Shown here piece by piece: positions 7,404-16,645 of a stretch of 64,000 nucleotides of DNA. A program made the translations under genes and the position numbers. The DNA comes from Streptantibioticus silvisoli (lineage in GTDB: Bacteria > Actinomycetota > Actinomycetes > Streptomycetales > Streptomycetaceae), in the NCBI RefSeq assembly GCF_027947535.2, contig NZ_JAAGKO020000039.1, positions 1-64,000 on the forward strand, read 5' to 3'. Position 1 is the stretch's first letter, and each line of letters starts with the position of its first letter. The notes beneath the pieces are model-generated. The model saw only the letters and a program-made list of their open reading frames with translations. It ran no database searches and had not been told where the DNA came from.

Positions 7404-9101
7404 ATGATTGTCCTCGGAATTACGAACAATGATCTCGCCGGAGCGTGCATCGTGCGCGACGGAGAAATAGTCGCCGCGGTCAGCGAGGAACGGTTCTCCC
7501 GCATCAAGGACCACAGCACCTGGCCCGAGCAGTCGATCGCCTACGTCTTACGTGAGGCCGGTGTCTCCCTTTCGGAAGTGGACCGCGTCGCCTACGGATG
7601 GTGCGCGGGATTCGACATGGACAAGCACTTGCTGCTCTACGTCGACCGCATTTCCGAGGAAGCGCTGGCCCGTCCCGAGGCCCTGCCGCACCTGCGCAAG
7701 CGCATCGCCGACGAGATGCGCAACGACAAGCCGAAGCGCGGGGAGTTCGACGCGTTCGTCGACGAGCACGGCCTGCGCGACAGGACGGTCTACGTCGACC
7801 ACCACGAGTCGCACGGGCTGGGCGCCTTCCTCTGCTCGCCCTTCGACGACGCCCTCGTCGTCACCTGCGACGGGCGGGGTGACTTCCAGTCCCTGACGGT
7901 CACCAGATACTCCCCCGAGGGCGAGGAGGTCCTCCGGCGGGAGACCTCCATCGACAGCCTGGGGTATTTCTACGGCCGTATCACGAAGCTGCTGGGATAC
8001 AAGCCCAACCGGCACGAGGGCAAGATAACCGGTCTTGCGGCCAACGGAGATCCCGAGAAGCTCCTTCCGCTGATGCGCAAGATGATAGACATCGAAGAGG
8101 GCGGCGCGTTGCGCGCGCGTTGCGGTGACTTCTACCAGCCGTCCTACAACGGCTATTCCGATGTCCTGCTCGCCGAGATCGCCAAGCATTCCCCCGCGGA
8201 CGTGGCGGCCGCCGCGCAGCGCCACATCGAAAACCTCCTGACGGCGATCGTGGCGCAGCACATCGACCAGGTCCCCAGTGGGAACGTCTGCCTGTCGGGC
8301 GGAGTGTTCGCCAACGTCAAACTCAACCAGCGTATTTTCGAGACCGCCGGTGTCAGCAATGTTTACGTGCTGCCTCCCATGGGCGACGGCGGGCTGCCGC
8401 TCCAGACGGCCGTCATCGTGGACCACCGCGAGGAGGGCAAGCGCCCGCGCGTGCCGTCCATGGCGCTGGGGCCGGAGTCGGCGATCTCCGAGGGACAGCT
8501 GGAGGAGATCCTGCGCGACTACCCCGACCTGAAGTTCCGCCGGGTCGGGGAAGGGCTCCAGGAGGAACTGCTGGACGCCCTGGCGAACGACCGCGTCGTC
8601 GGCCTCTACCGCGGGCGGATGGAGTTCGGCCCCCGCTCGCTCGGCCGCCGCAGCGTCGTCTACAGCACCCACGACGTGACCATGAACGACTGGCTCAACA
8701 AGCGGCTCAACCGCACGGAGTTCATGCCCTTCGCGCCGATCACCGCGATGGAACTCGCCGAGGACTGCTACGTCGGCTGGGCGCCCGACCAGCCGTCGGC
8801 GCTCTTCATGACGATCACCTACCCGTGCCACGAGAAGTTCGCGGTCACCTGCCCGGCGGTGGTGCACACCGACAACACCGCCCGCCCGCAGATCGTGCGG
8901 CGCGAGGACGACCCGTTCCTGCACAGCCTGCTCATGGGCTGGCACGAGCGCAGCGGTCAGGCCGCCCTGGTCAACACCTCGTTCAACAAGCACGAGGAGC
9001 CCATCGTGGGATCGCACCGCGACGCGCTGGACCCCTTGCAGGACGACGTCATCGACCTCCTGCTGATCGACGACGTCTATCTGGTGCACAAGGCGCTTTG
9101 A
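7404..9101 (+). CDS. carbamoyltransferase, NodU/CmcH family
   Basis: A 565-aa enzyme that would carbamoylate a hydroxyl of a small molecule using carbamoyl phosphate and ATP. It has the N-terminal ASKHA-like start (MIVLGITNNDLAGACIV), the metal-binding HHESHGLGAF near residue 132, CDGRGD, the LSGGVFANVKLN segment of the adenylation domain, and the C-terminal MEFGPRSLGRRS and VNTSFN motifs. I chose the ATG at 7404 (GAAGGG RBS) over a GTG seven codons earlier. Codon 49 is TTA, so translation may depend on bldA. It is followed by a HAD hydrolase and an exporter, consistent with a tailoring or self-protection cassette. Confidence 0.93.
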   Translation: MIVLGITNNDLAGACIVRDGEIVAAVSEERFSRIKDHSTWPEQSIAYVLREAGVSLSEVDRVAYGWCAGFDMDKHLLLYVDRISEEALARPEALPHLRKRIADEMRNDKPKRGEFDAFVDEHGLRDRTVYVDHHESHGLGAFLCSPFDDALVVTCDGRGDFQSLTVTRYSPEGEEVLRRETSIDSLGYFYGRITKLLGYKPNRHEGKITGLAANGDPEKLLPLMRKMIDIEEGGALRARCGDFYQPSYNGYSDVLLAEIAKHSPADVAAAAQRHIENLLTAIVAQHIDQVPSGNVCLSGGVFANVKLNQRIFETAGVSNVYVLPPMGDGGLPLQTAVIVDHREEGKRPRVPSMALGPESAISEGQLEEILRDYPDLKFRRVGEGLQEELLDALANDRVVGLYRGRMEFGPRSLGRRSVVYSTHDVTMNDWLNKRLNRTEFMPFAPITAMELAEDCYVGWAPDQPSALFMTITYPCHEKFAVTCPAVVHTDNTARPQIVRREDDPFLHSLLMGWHERSGQAALVNTSFNKHEEPIVGSHRDALDPLQDDVIDLLLIDDVYLVHKAL

Positions 9102-9171
9102 CCGCAGCCGGCCCGACCGGTTGTCAGCTGATCACCGTTTGTTGGCGGGTCACCACTCGGACAGGAGTCAC

Positions 9172-9957
9172 ATGCAAGGGGAAGCCGGTACCGGGCTCGA
9201 CGTCGAGGCCGTCGTCTTCGACATGGACGGGGTCCTGATCGACTCCAGGCCGGTGATCGAGAACGCCTGGCGGGACGTGGCACGCCGGCACGGGCGCACG
9301 CTGGACTCCGCCGAGGTCGAGGGCTACGTCCACGGGCGCACCGGCGCCGAGACGGTCCGGATGCTCTTCCCCGAGCACTCCGACGCGGCACGCAAGGCGA
9401 TCTGGGCGGAGGTGGACGCGGTGGAGGAGGAGGCCGCGTACTCCGTCGTCCCGGGCGCGGACGCCATCGCCGCACGGCTCGCGCAGTTCGGCGTGCCCCT
9501 GGTACTGGTGACCAGCAGCTGGCAGCGCAAGATCGAGAACGCGCTGGGGCGGCTGGGCCTGCTCACCCTGTTCCCCGAGGTGGTGACCCGCGACGACGTG
9601 GAACGCGGCAAGCCGCACCCGGACCCGTACTTGATGGCGGCACGCCGGCTGGGCATGGACCCGGCCCGGATGCTGGTCTTCGAGGACTCGGTCAGCGGCG
9701 TGGCGTCGGCGGTGGCCGCCGGCGCCCTCTGCGTCGGCATCGGCGGCGGCGAACTGCTCGCCGCCGGCGCCGTCGCGACGACGGTCGACTTCACGGCACT
9801 GTCGACGCGGTCGGCGGAGGGACTGTCGGCGGAGGGACTGTCGACGGAGGCGGCGGGGGCGGCGGGGTCGGGGCGGTCGGGGTCCGACGTCCTGCTCGAC
9901 GGCCTCGACGTTCCGATCCGCGTCGTCGTGCGGGAAGTGTCGGGCCGCCATGCGTGA
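9172..9957 (+). CDS. HAD-superfamily phosphatase
   Basis: A 261-aa HAD hydrolase. Motif I is FDMDGVLID (nucleophile Asp17, general acid Asp19), motif II VLVTSSW, motif III with GKPHPDPYL, and motif IV VFEDSVSGVASA. This is the beta-phosphoglucomutase/phosphatase layout with a helical cap between motifs I and II. The ATG at 9172 follows an AGGAG RBS. The last 60 residues are unusual: short repeats of SAEGLS and a Gly/Ala/Ser linker followed by DVLLDGLDVPIRVVVREV, a tail outside the HAD core. It overlaps the next gene by 8 bp, so it is part of the same operon. Confidence 0.88.
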   Translation: MQGEAGTGLDVEAVVFDMDGVLIDSRPVIENAWRDVARRHGRTLDSAEVEGYVHGRTGAETVRMLFPEHSDAARKAIWAEVDAVEEEAAYSVVPGADAIAARLAQFGVPLVLVTSSWQRKIENALGRLGLLTLFPEVVTRDDVERGKPHPDPYLMAARRLGMDPARMLVFEDSVSGVASAVAAGALCVGIGGGELLAAGAVATTVDFTALSTRSAEGLSAEGLSTEAAGAAGSGRSGSDVLLDGLDVPIRVVVREVSGRHA

Positions 9958-11347
9958 GGCCGCCCCGGCCCGCGGCCCCGCGGTGCCCGCCGTTCCGGTC
10001 GAGACGTGGCAGGCCGCGCCCGGACCGCGGATGGCGAGGTCCGCGGTGGTCTCCGCGTTCTGCATGTTCTTCCTCCTCGGCGCGTTCACCGCGTCGATCG
10101 GCGCCTCGCTCCCCGCCCTGCGGGAGCGTTTCGGCTCCGGCCACGCGGTCGGTGACATCGTCAGCCTGTACAACTTCGGCGCGCTGGCGGCCACCGCCGC
10201 GATCGGGCTGCTCGGCCGCAGGATCAGGATGCGGCTGGTCATCGGCGCCCTGCTCGTCTTCCTCGCCGCCGGAACGGCCGGCATGGGGCTGAGCGCCGGC
10301 TGGACGTCGTACGTCTCGTTCGCCGCGGTGGCCGGGGTCGGCTACGGCGGGATGACGCTCACGCTGAACACCGCGTTCGCCCGGGGGTTCGGCGAGCGCA
10401 GCTTCGTCATGGTGAACCGGCTCAACGGCGTGTTCGGCGTCGGCGCCATGCTCGGCCCCCTGGCGGCCGGCCTCGCCGGGCGGTTCGACATCCGCGTGCT
10501 GGCCCTGGCCGCCTGCCTGGTCTCCCTCACCTGTGTGCTGGTCCACCGGGCCGGCGTGGCGCTGGAGGACCCGGCGCCCGCGCGTCAGCCGTCCGGGACG
10601 CGGGACGGCACCTCGCCGGCGGCACGTCAGCCGTCCGGTGCGGCAGACGCCGGTCCGGTGGAAGTGCGGGACGGCACCTCGCCGGCAGCACGTCAGCCGT
10701 CCGGTGCCGCCCAGCGGCTGGGCTGGTCGTTCGTGCTGTTCCTCGCGGTGGGGCTGTTCTACGCGGGGACCGAGACCAGCGTCGGCACCTGGCAGTCCAC
10801 CCAGCTGGTCAACACCGGCTGGAGCGCGGCGGCGGCCACCACCGCGGCCTCGGGCTTCTGGGCCGGGATGGCGCTCGGCCGGTTCGTCCTGCCCCGGCTC
10901 ACCCACCGGGTACCGCCGAGCACCCTGCTGCCGCTCCACCTCGCCGCCGCGGTGGGCATGCTGACGCTGGCCGCGGTCCCCCATCTGGCGCTGCTGGCCT
11001 ACCCGTTGGCCGGCCTGTGCCTGGCACCGGTGCTGCCCACCCTGGTGACCTGGGTCTCGCGCCTCGCCAGGGTCCCGCAACGGGCGACGTCCGTGCTGAC
11101 CCTGTGCTGCATGCTGGGCAACGCCGTGGTCCCCGCAGTGGTGCAGACCCTGGTCGGCTCGCACGGGACCACCACGATCCCACTGGTCCTGGCGGCGTCC
11201 TGCGCGGTCACCCTGTGCTGGACGGTGGGGCTGTGGTGGGCGCAGCGCGGCAGGAACGCCTCCGGAACCGGGCCGGGAACGCGCACGGACAGCGGAGGCT
11301 CACCCCGGGCCCCGCTCCCGTCGCAGGACCCCCGGCCGGCGGTCTGA
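9950..11347 (+). CDS. MFS transporter with repeat-expanded central loop
   Basis: A 465-aa 12-helix MFS protein (ALPALRERFGSGHAVGDIVSLYNFG at the start, GLLGRRIRMRLVIG as motif A). It probably exports or imports the molecule handled by the carbamoyltransferase and HAD enzyme. The ATG lies inside the end of the HAD gene. The central cytoplasmic loop (about residues 205-260) contains three copies of ARQPSG and two of DGTSPAARQPSG, encoded by near-identical DNA. This is an in-frame minisatellite expansion not expected in the family. Confidence 0.88.
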   Translation: MREAAPARGPAVPAVPVETWQAAPGPRMARSAVVSAFCMFFLLGAFTASIGASLPALRERFGSGHAVGDIVSLYNFGALAATAAIGLLGRRIRMRLVIGALLVFLAAGTAGMGLSAGWTSYVSFAAVAGVGYGGMTLTLNTAFARGFGERSFVMVNRLNGVFGVGAMLGPLAAGLAGRFDIRVLALAACLVSLTCVLVHRAGVALEDPAPARQPSGTRDGTSPAARQPSGAADAGPVEVRDGTSPAARQPSGAAQRLGWSFVLFLAVGLFYAGTETSVGTWQSTQLVNTGWSAAAATTAASGFWAGMALGRFVLPRLTHRVPPSTLLPLHLAAAVGMLTLAAVPHLALLAYPLAGLCLAPVLPTLVTWVSRLARVPQRATSVLTLCCMLGNAVVPAVVQTLVGSHGTTTIPLVLAASCAVTLCWTVGLWWAQRGRNASGTGPGTRTDSGGSPRAPLPSQDPRPAV

Positions 11348-11389
11348 CCGGTGGGGGCGGAATTCGACCGACTGCACCGCGTCCCGCCG

Positions 11390-11675
11390 GCCGCCGAGGA
11401 CACCCCGACGCCCTCCTCGGCGACAAGGGCTACGGCTCCCAAACCAACCGCCTGAACTGCGAAGACGCGAAATCCTGCCCGTCATCTCCCGCCGTGGAGA
11501 GGCCAAGGTCCACGGACCGGGCAAGCTCCCATACGTCGTCGAGCAGACCTTCACCCCGCTCGCCAGTTCAATCGCCTCGCCGTCCGCCGGGCACGACGCA
11601 CCGAACTCCACAATGCTTTCGTCTCCCTCGCATGCGCACTCATCTGCTGAAGGCGCCTCAAACGAGCCCAACCAT
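11390..11675 (+). pseudogene. IS5-family transposase, decayed 3' end
   Basis: Reading across frames gives the C-terminus of an IS5-type DDE transposase: DALLGDKGYGS near 11407, then LRRREILPVISRRG, then KLPYVVEQTF, then QFNRLAVRRARRTELHNAF, FVSLACALIC and RRLKRA. Two frameshifts (near 11456 and 11560) and one in-frame stop (TGA at 11647, where the family has Trp) break it, and the 5' two thirds are missing. It sits at the left edge of the lower-GC unit 11.9-14.05 kb and supports acquisition of that unit by transfer. Confidence 0.8.
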
Positions 11676-11924
11676 GATCGTGTTAAAAGCCTTTATCCAC
11701 TACCACAGACTCGCGCAATGAGACGGCTTCTGAGTGTGCCGAAGCCACTGCGGTGTCCGTTGATGGTCTCGGCGAGTGCGCTCGCTCCGTGTACCTCTTG
11801 CGCCACATTTACAGCCCCGAAGTTCGGGACCTACTGGCACCTGACGCCTGGTGTTGCCCAACGTCCGACGATGCCAGACTGGTCGTCAGTTCACTGTTGC
11901 GATCGGCTTGGGGGCCTCACAGCC

Positions 11925-12779
11925 ATGTCGTCCGTCACCATGCTCTGGACCGCCTTGGAAGACCAACTGCTACCGGTCTTCAGCGACTACCGTGCCCGCC
12001 TGGCAGATCTACCAGTAGAGGTGAAGGATGACCGGACGCTGCTGACTGAGGCTGATGTGGTGGTCCAAGATCTGATCATCGCCGCCATTCGCAAGCTGGA
12101 GCCAGGTGCAGTGGTGATTGCCGAGGAGGATGAACGCACCAAGACTCGCACGGACGTTCGAGCATCTGAGGGGCGAGTCTGGGTAGTCGATCCCATTGAC
12201 GGCACCGCAGAATTCGTTCGTGCGGAGCGGACGGAATTTTGTTCCGTTGTCTGCCTGCTCGAGGATTGGCAGCCCTCCGCAGCATTCGTACTGGCACCCG
12301 AGTTGGCTACTGGTCGACAACCAATCATCGTCACGGCAGATGCCTCACGCCGTGAAATCCGCGTTGGCGGCGAGCTACGCGCACCTTTCCGTGGGCTCAG
12401 CGGCCACGTATCAGCCACGCGGAGCGCGGACGAGGATCGGACCGAGTTCGATACCACTGCTAAAAAGGCGGGCCTGACGGTTAAGAGCGGAACCACGTCG
12501 CAAACCATTGACATGGTTCGGACCACCCTGGATCTCAGCGACCTCACGACACCGGCATTGCCTCCCTTCGACTTGTTCTGGCGCCGCCACCAGAAACTAT
12601 GGGATGGCGCGGCGGGGCTCTGTCTGGCCAAGGCAGCCGGGCTGCGAAGTTGCACTGAACAAGGCAAGGAAATCCCGCTTGATCCGGAGTTCCTCAGCGC
12701 GGCAACACCTGTCTTCTCTTCCGACATCACCGGCCGCCCCGAGTCCGTGGACTGGCTCCTGAAGGCCATGCGCGGATGA
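11925..12779 (+). CDS. inositol-monophosphatase-family phosphatase
   Basis: A 284-aa Mg-dependent phosphatase of the IMPase/CysQ/FBPase fold. It shows the metal-binding Glu pair (VIAEEDER), motif A VWVVDPIDGTAEF and motif B LWDGAAGLCLAKAAG, in the right order and spacing. Substrates in this family include inositol phosphates, histidinol phosphate and 3'-phosphoadenosine nucleotides; the sequence does not decide. The start is uncertain: ATG 11925 is the last good candidate before the conserved core, and the frame stays open to 11613. The ATGA overlap with the next gene shows coupling. Lower GC than the surroundings. Confidence 0.82.
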   Translation: MSSVTMLWTALEDQLLPVFSDYRARLADLPVEVKDDRTLLTEADVVVQDLIIAAIRKLEPGAVVIAEEDERTKTRTDVRASEGRVWVVDPIDGTAEFVRAERTEFCSVVCLLEDWQPSAAFVLAPELATGRQPIIVTADASRREIRVGGELRAPFRGLSGHVSATRSADEDRTEFDTTAKKAGLTVKSGTTSQTIDMVRTTLDLSDLTTPALPPFDLFWRRHQKLWDGAAGLCLAKAAGLRSCTEQGKEIPLDPEFLSAATPVFSSDITGRPESVDWLLKAMRG

Positions 12780-14047
12780 GCACGGGGCAGCCAGATACTG
12801 GCGTCGTACTAGACGTTACTTCGCTCATCAGCGCTGAAGATTTTTTACTGTCTCAGAATAGACGAACCGCTCCGGAAGACCCATTCGCGCGACAGTGCTT
12901 CGTCGAGGTGATCCAGTCACTGATTTTTATGTCTCAGATCCACGTCGCGCACCCGATCCTGGCAGATCCACGACCGGATGATTTCGGCGAACGACCGTTG
13001 CTCTTACGCACCCTTATGGACGCCCACTTGCTCCGCCCTCTACGCCTGGACGACAGCCAGTTACGTACTGCCACGACTTTTGAAGCGGCGGCGATCCACG
13101 ACCTGCAAGGCGTACACGGCATCTCCAGCATGGCCCGGTTTGTTGAGCACACATTCGCATGCGATGCAGCAACAGTCGGTGGCCAAAACGCTCTATCGGC
13201 CCGCATTCGGGACTGGAGCGCCTTCCAAGAGCGACAGGTCCGCTCAACCACGGGCCATCATGGACGTCGCATCCCTACTCTCGATGGCGTAGAGGAAGAT
13301 GCCTTTGGTGAATGGGCCAGAGCAGCTGCAATTATTTTGGGGGAAGCACTGGAAGATATCACTGCTCCCGGGCAGGGACGATACCTCATGGCTACCCTGG
13401 CCCGGGGCATGAAATACCGCGCGCGGTCGGAGGCATTGGGCATCTCATATCAGTCCCACCCCATGCGTCGCGATTTTTCTCTAACTTTCGACATGACCCG
13501 CGGAGGCGCCGACAAAGATCAAGTGCTCGATCTTATTCAGACTGTGCGCGGCATTCACACTACAATTGCACAGGCAGCCGAACGCAATGAGCACCACCGA
13601 GTGCGTCTGCTTCAGCTGGAACTACCTCTATTGGGTGGGCGCCTGTGGGCTCGCGATGAAGTCGGCACTCACAGCGACAAAGAGTGGACCAAAATTGTCG
13701 TCGGACGTATCAGGGACTACCGGCAGCGCGCAGCGGAGCTGCGACGAGCTGTGCAGCAGTGTGTGACCGACGAAGACTACGCGCGCCTGGCGCGTGACAT
13801 AGATAACGTCAAAAGGCAGCTTTTAGAACGCCTCGGGCTACGCCGCGTCGAACTGTCCGACATCGAGCGGGAACTGGTGGGCACCGTCGCCTCTGTTGCC
13901 GAGGCTGCTCCGGGTGTTCCAAAGGTCAGCGGGTTATGGTTCGGGGCTCGTACACTGGGCAAGCAGTTCTCCTTCACAGGAGCCCAGCCTTTCCAACGTT
14001 TCCTTTATCGAGAATTTATCGATGCTTGGAAGCGCGCTGGTCGATAA
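12776..14047 (+). CDS. unrecognised 423-aa protein coupled to IMPase gene
   Basis: I do not recognise this protein. It is soluble and mostly alpha-helical, with no signal peptide or membrane segment. The N-terminus VVLDVTSLISAEDFLL superficially resembles the first strand of PIN-domain proteins. The middle is rich in helices and the C-terminal third has charged coiled-coil-like segments (YRQRAAELRRAVQQC). It contains several TTA codons (for example 12845, 13004 and 13061) and has markedly lower GC than its neighbours. Its ATG overlaps the phosphatase stop. Both genes look like one transferred unit next to IS debris; a partner-dependent nucleotide-related role is possible but unproven. Confidence 0.7.
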   Translation: MSTGQPDTGVVLDVTSLISAEDFLLSQNRRTAPEDPFARQCFVEVIQSLIFMSQIHVAHPILADPRPDDFGERPLLLRTLMDAHLLRPLRLDDSQLRTATTFEAAAIHDLQGVHGISSMARFVEHTFACDAATVGGQNALSARIRDWSAFQERQVRSTTGHHGRRIPTLDGVEEDAFGEWARAAAIILGEALEDITAPGQGRYLMATLARGMKYRARSEALGISYQSHPMRRDFSLTFDMTRGGADKDQVLDLIQTVRGIHTTIAQAAERNEHHRVRLLQLELPLLGGRLWARDEVGTHSDKEWTKIVVGRIRDYRQRAAELRRAVQQCVTDEDYARLARDIDNVKRQLLERLGLRRVELSDIERELVGTVASVAEAAPGVPKVSGLWFGARTLGKQFSFTGAQPFQRFLYREFIDAWKRAGR

Positions 14048-14285
14048 TACGCGCCTGCGCTTGCGATGAAGCCTGACTTCCTGGTCATCCATCCGCGGCC
14101 CTCACGATGCCGAAGCCGCGCCGCGTGCCGGACTCACTCGTCCTGGCCGCCGTCATCGTCGTCGAGATCGACGGCCTCCGGATCGCGCGGCGGGCGCAGG
14201 CCGGTGACCGGCTGGGACCGCCTCCGGTGGGCGGGTGCCCGACACGCGTCCGGGTCCCCGGTGAGGAACAGGATGCGGTACCGCG

Positions 14286-15830
14286 TCAGCTCACGTTGAC
14301 GGCGGTGTCGTCCACGACGAAGGACGTCTGGTCCTGGGCGTCCTCGACACCGGTGAACTTCAGCGTCACGGTCTGCCCGGCGTACGCGGCCAGGCTGTAG
14401 GTGTGCTGGGCGTAACCGGTGTTGTGGCTCAGGTTGGAGAAGGTGGCCAGCGTGCCCAGGACGGTGCCGGAGCTGTTGAGCACCTGCACCTTCAGCGTGT
14501 CGTAGGCGGTGCTGGTCGAGGTCTCGGCGGTGTCGACGTGCAGCCAGAAGCTGGCGTTCGCCGTGGTGCAGCCGGACGGGATGGAGACCGACTGGGAGGC
14601 GGTGTCCGTGGTCGCCTTCCCGTAACCGTCGAGCCACGCCTTGTACGAACCGGTGTGCGCCGGCTCCTTGGTGGCGGTGTTGATGATGCCGCTGGTCGCG
14701 GTCCAGCCCGAAGTGCCGGACTCGAAGCCGGGGTTGGTCAGCAGCTGGCCGCTGGTGCAGCCGCCGGTGCCACCGGTGGTGCCGCTGGTCGTACCGGACG
14801 TGGTGCCCGAGGTCGTGCCGCTCGTCGTACCGGTGGTGGAGCCGGCCGTCGTACCGCCGGTGCCGCCGCCCGAGGAGCCGCCGCCGAGCCACGCGGTGGC
14901 GTTCAGCGCGAGGGCCGCGTTGGAGTCGGTGTTCCAGCCGTTGTACAGCGTGTTGCCGGACTCGCCGGTGCCGTCGTCGACCGGGGAGGAGTCACCCCAG
15001 AAGGCGACGCGGCCGCTGCCGTAGGTGCTGGTCGCGAAGAACACGCCGGTGTTGCCGCTGGAGCCCGAGGTGTAGAGCAGGCCCTTGGCGTTGGCGTTGT
15101 CCGACGGGTGCAGCGTCCAGGTGGTGCCCGAGTCGATCTCGCTGCTGGTGACCTTGCCGAACGAGCCGTTGAGCACCGGGTCGCTGGAGTCGTTGATCGC
15201 GGTCGGCGTCCCGGAGGAGATGTCCAGGTCGTCGTCGCTGACACCGAACGGGTCGTTGTTGTCGACGCCGTTGTTGGACATCAGGTCCTGGATGACCTGC
15301 GGGGAGTCCCAGCCGTCGTTGTCGCGGTCGCTGCCCTTGTGGTCCGAGATCAGGAACAGCCCGCCGCCGTTCTGCACGAACTGCATGACCGCGGTCTTCT
15401 CGGCCGCCGACAGCTGGTTGTTCGGCTCGTCCAGCACGAAGGTGTTGAAGTTCTTCAGGTCCAGCGCGCCACCGGTGCCGTACGTGATGGTGTTGCCGGA
15501 ACCGAGGGTGTCCAGCGTGTAGTCGCCGGTCTTCTGGAGCGCGACACCCCAGGCGGACAGCGCACCGGTCCAGTCGGTCTCCTTCGACGGCGAGGCGTTC
15601 TGCTTCGTCGGGTCCGGGATGCTGGTGCTGATGATCCAGTCGGCGTTGCCGGCCGTCTCCGCCTTGGTGTCGTCGAAGAGCACCTTCTGCGTCGTCGCGG
15701 CGGGGGCCGCGGCGCCGTTGGCCGCGGGGGCCGGGGCCGCGCTGGCGTGCGCGGCCGCGCCGGCCGCCACCGCCGCTACGACCGCCACGCCGCCGACCAG
15801 GCCGCGCAGGTGTCTGTGTGTCCCAAGCAT
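14286..15830 (-). CDS. secreted protein, GATase-like domain plus C-terminal beta-sandwich
   Basis: A 514-aa exported protein. A signal peptide ([20 protein letters not shown], cleaved after AHASAAPA) is preceded by a strong RBS (GGAGGTAGGACG). Residues about 45-325 look like a DUF4350/GATase-like alpha/beta domain ([40 protein letters not shown]). A Gly/Thr/Ser linker with repeats of TTSG follows, then a beta-sandwich of about 150 residues starting [11 protein letters not shown] and ending [10 protein letters not shown], the type appended to secreted proteases and glycosidases for surface or substrate binding. The Asp-rich stretch DSDDDLD-like near residue 190 may bind calcium. Substrate unknown. 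Confidence 0.75.
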   Translation of the reverse strand: MLGTHRHLRGLVGGVAVVAAVAAGAAAHASAAPAPAANGAAAPAATTQKVLFDDTKAETAGNADWIISTSIPDPTKQNASPSKETDWTGALSAWGVALQKTGDYTLDTLGSGNTITYGTGGALDLKNFNTFVLDEPNNQLSAAEKTAVMQFVQNGGGLFLISDHKGSDRDNDGWDSPQVIQDLMSNNGVDNNDPFGVSDDDLDISSGTPTAINDSSDPVLNGSFGKVTSSEIDSGTTWTLHPSDNANAKGLLYTSGSSGNTGVFFATSTYGSGRVAFWGDSSPVDDGTGESGNTLYNGWNTDSNAALALNATAWLGGGSSGGGTGGTTAGSTTGTTSGTTSGTTSGTTSGTTGGTGGCTSGQLLTNPGFESGTSGWTATSGIINTATKEPAHTGSYKAWLDGYGKATTDTASQSVSIPSGCTTANASFWLHVDTAETSTSTAYDTLKVQVLNSSGTVLGTLATFSNLSHNTGYAQHTYSLAAYAGQTVTLKFTGVEDAQDQTSFVVDDTAVNVS

Positions 15831-16645
15831 CCGTCCTACCTCCGGGTGGGGTGACCGTGGTCCGTGCGGGTGCCGATTCTCCGCGCGTAGAACGTGGAGC
15901 CGACCACCAAGACATGGAGAGCGGCTGAACCGTACATGACATACATGCCCCGGGCAACGGGTTTGCTCCCCTGAACCGGGTGGCGGGGCGGTTTTCGTAT
16001 ACGGGTCGCTCCGCGGGTGCGCTCCGCTGGGTGGGGTGCGCTCCGCTGGGCGGGGTGAGGTTGCGGGGTGGGGTGAGGTTGCGGGGTGGGGGTGAGGTTG
16101 CGGGGGGCGGTGAGGTTGCTGGGGGTGCGCTTTCGGCGACGGGGAGGTTGCTGGGGGGCGGTGCGGTGAGGTTGCGGGGGGCCTTCGGCGACGGGGAGGT
16201 TGCCGGGGGGCGGTGCGGCGAGGTTGCGGGGGGCCTTCGGCGACGGGGAGGTTGCTGGGGGGCGGTGAGGTTGCGGGGGGTGCCTCCATGGTCGACCTCC
16301 CGCCGCGCCGACGGAAGAGCGGCTCGCCGGTGACCCGCCGATGGCGGTCCGGCGGATGGCAGCACGCGGCGGTGCGGACCGCGTCGCGCACGCCGACGCG
16401 CGGACGCCGGCGCACAGCCCGGCGCCGCCCGTGGCGCACGCGTGCGGTGACCCGCTGATGGCGGTCCGCCGTCCCGGCTCCGGGGAGGCGGTGCGGCGGG
16501 GTGGGGCGGCTCCGGCTCACTGGCCGGAAGCCATCCAACTGATCGTCAACTTCCTTACGTATCAGCACGGTTGGAGTTAAATTCGAATCTTCTTCCGAGG
16601 CCGCGGCGCCGCGAGGCTCCTGGGCCCTGGCACGGCGGGGGCGAC
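15831..16645. other. 815-bp gene-free stretch
   Basis: This is the upstream region of two divergent genes. Apart from the GAGGTTGC repeat array (16020-16290) it holds no supportable gene; the long frames here are products of repeat composition and high GC. The AT-rich part at 16545-16600 is the likely promoter for the large receptor-like gene. Confidence 0.5.
16020..16290. repeat. G-rich tandem array, core GGTGAGGTTGCGGGG
   Basis: About ten imperfect units of GAGGTTGC followed by G-runs, some separated by CTTCGGCGACGG. The G-runs of 4-7 bases at short spacing could form G-quadruplexes on the plus strand. It is related to the arrays at 56515 and 59951. Confidence 0.75.

Noticed and set aside
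14403-15854. Large plus-strand frame opposite the secreted GATase-like protein
   Set aside because: The minus strand has a signal peptide, RBS, domain order and normal third-position GC; the plus frame is its shadow.
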